A stretch of DNA of 5,954 nt, taken from positions 1 to 5,954 of the forward strand of contig JBAVLA010000049.1 of the NCBI GenBank assembly GCA_049688595.1, given 5' to 3'. The notes beneath the pieces are model-generated. The model was given only the letters and a program-made list of their open reading frames with translations. It was not told the DNA's origin and made no database searches. This DNA comes from Prado023 sp049688595. Its GTDB lineage: Bacteria; Actinomycetota; Actinomycetes; S36-B12; CAIYMF01. Shown here in pieces: positions 5,388 through 5,954 of this stretch (its first letter is position 1; each line of letters starts with the position of its first letter). The translations under genes were made by a program, and so were the position numbers.

Positions 5388-5954
5388 TTAGTAGGGTTGA
5401 GTACGTTCCGCGAGCCATCTGAGGATGTCTCGGGCGAGTTGCGTGCTTGACACAGCCGCCAGGTCGTTCTTGCCCTCGTGGATCTGCAGCGTGCAGTCCG
5501 GGATCAGGCGCGAGGTCTCCTCAAGGATCTCCCTCGTGAGGAATGGGCCCTGGTCCCCGCCGACCAACAGAACCGGCACACGGATGTCGGGGAGGATCCC
5601 GCGGGCGTCCCAGGCCTCCTCAGCCTCGGTCTCGACCATCAGGTTGCTGACGAAGTCGGGACGGGCCTGATCGTAGAAGAGTCGGTCCAGGATCGCGCCC
5701 AACACCGGCGTGAGGATGGAAGGGCGCCGGTTGGGGGCTATGAGGGAGATCACCTGCGCCCAAGCCTCGGGGCGGCGACCCTCTCGGATGAGGGCGGCGA
5801 AGGCTCCTCAGCGATGAGGACGGCGTGATCCTCGGCCATGTCCGCGATCGAGTACCCCGGCGGCATGTCACGCTTGCGGTTCACCCACCAGCACGTGTAG
5901 CCCGCCTGCGCGAAGGGGCGGAGCACGACCGGCAGCAAGGCGACGCGCAGCCCG
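5388..5954 (-). pseudogene. Alpha/beta hydrolase, broken by internal deletion and frameshift (5' end outside window)
   Basis: Two pieces of one alpha/beta hydrolase are in different frames. The first, open at the right edge, includes LRPFAQAGYTCWWVNRKRDM and PPGYSIADMAEDHAVLIAEE, then turns to nonsense and stops near 5750. The second resumes at about 5801 with FAALIREGRRPEAWAQV, continues through ILPDIRVPVLLVGGDQGPFL, and ends ERTQPY at TAA 5390-5388. The family segment expected between LIAEE and FAALIRE, about 50 residues holding the nucleophile elbow (G-x-S-x-G), is absent, so a deletion plus frame change near 5799-5806 is inferred. The acid position, usually the second D of G-D-x-D, reads GDQG. 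The catalytic His, usually in E-G-K-G-H, reads EGKND. With all three triad positions gone, the gene should be dead as a hydrolase. A sequencing or assembly error could explain the frameshift but not the two substitutions. It lies upstream of arr on the same strand. Confidence 0.8.

Noticed and set aside
5326..5418. Longer arr start at ATG 5418 (174 residues)
   Set aside because: The extra 30 residues do not resemble Arr, would overlap the upstream gene's 3' end, and exceed the family length. GTG 5328 has a -10 box at leaderless spacing.
5326..5500. Rifamycin-associated element upstream of arr
   Set aside because: I looked for the 19-bp GGGGCTTGCGGCAAGGCCC-like inverted repeat (from memory) and found only a GC-rich repeat without the GCTTGC/GCAAGC core.

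Overview
The window is GC-rich (roughly 70% G+C by eye, with C or G at almost every third codon position). Its content fits a high-GC actinomycetote: a cmk-der pair, a long acidic extension on Der, an Arr-type rifamycin ADP-ribosyltransferase, and GTG start codons lying 6-7 nt after a TANNNT -10 box (leaderless transcripts). The exact lineage cannot be fixed from this sequence.

Left part (1-2362, + strand) is core genome. It holds the last 72 codons of cytidylate kinase (cmk), then the complete two-domain ribosome-assembly GTPase Der, then the complete RNase P RNA gene (rnpB) with its own promoter just after der. These serve nucleotide metabolism, 50S subunit assembly and tRNA 5'-end processing.

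Middle part (2363-4103) starts with a loose stretch after rnpB. On its minus strand is a short, very protein-like reading frame (stop at 2554) with no usable in-frame start. It may be a remnant of a small gene or a small gene with an indel. A + strand gene for an SxxK serine hydrolase (beta-lactamase/esterase family S12) follows, then about 245 bp of intergenic DNA between convergent genes, containing one imperfect hairpin and no gene.

Right part (4104-5954, - strand) looks accessory. Read from the right edge leftwards it carries a wrecked alpha/beta hydrolase gene (internal deletion plus frameshift, with all three catalytic positions lost or changed), an apparently intact arr gene, and a class I SAM-dependent methyltransferase gene. 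Arr would inactivate rifamycins by ADP-ribosylation. The methyltransferase substrate is unknown.

The most general pattern is that four genes on both strands (der, the serine hydrolase, arr, the methyltransferase) share TANNNT-N6/7-GTG at the start. This resets their annotated starts and implies leaderless mRNAs. I see no CRISPR array, tRNA, insertion sequence or recognisable novel multigene system.
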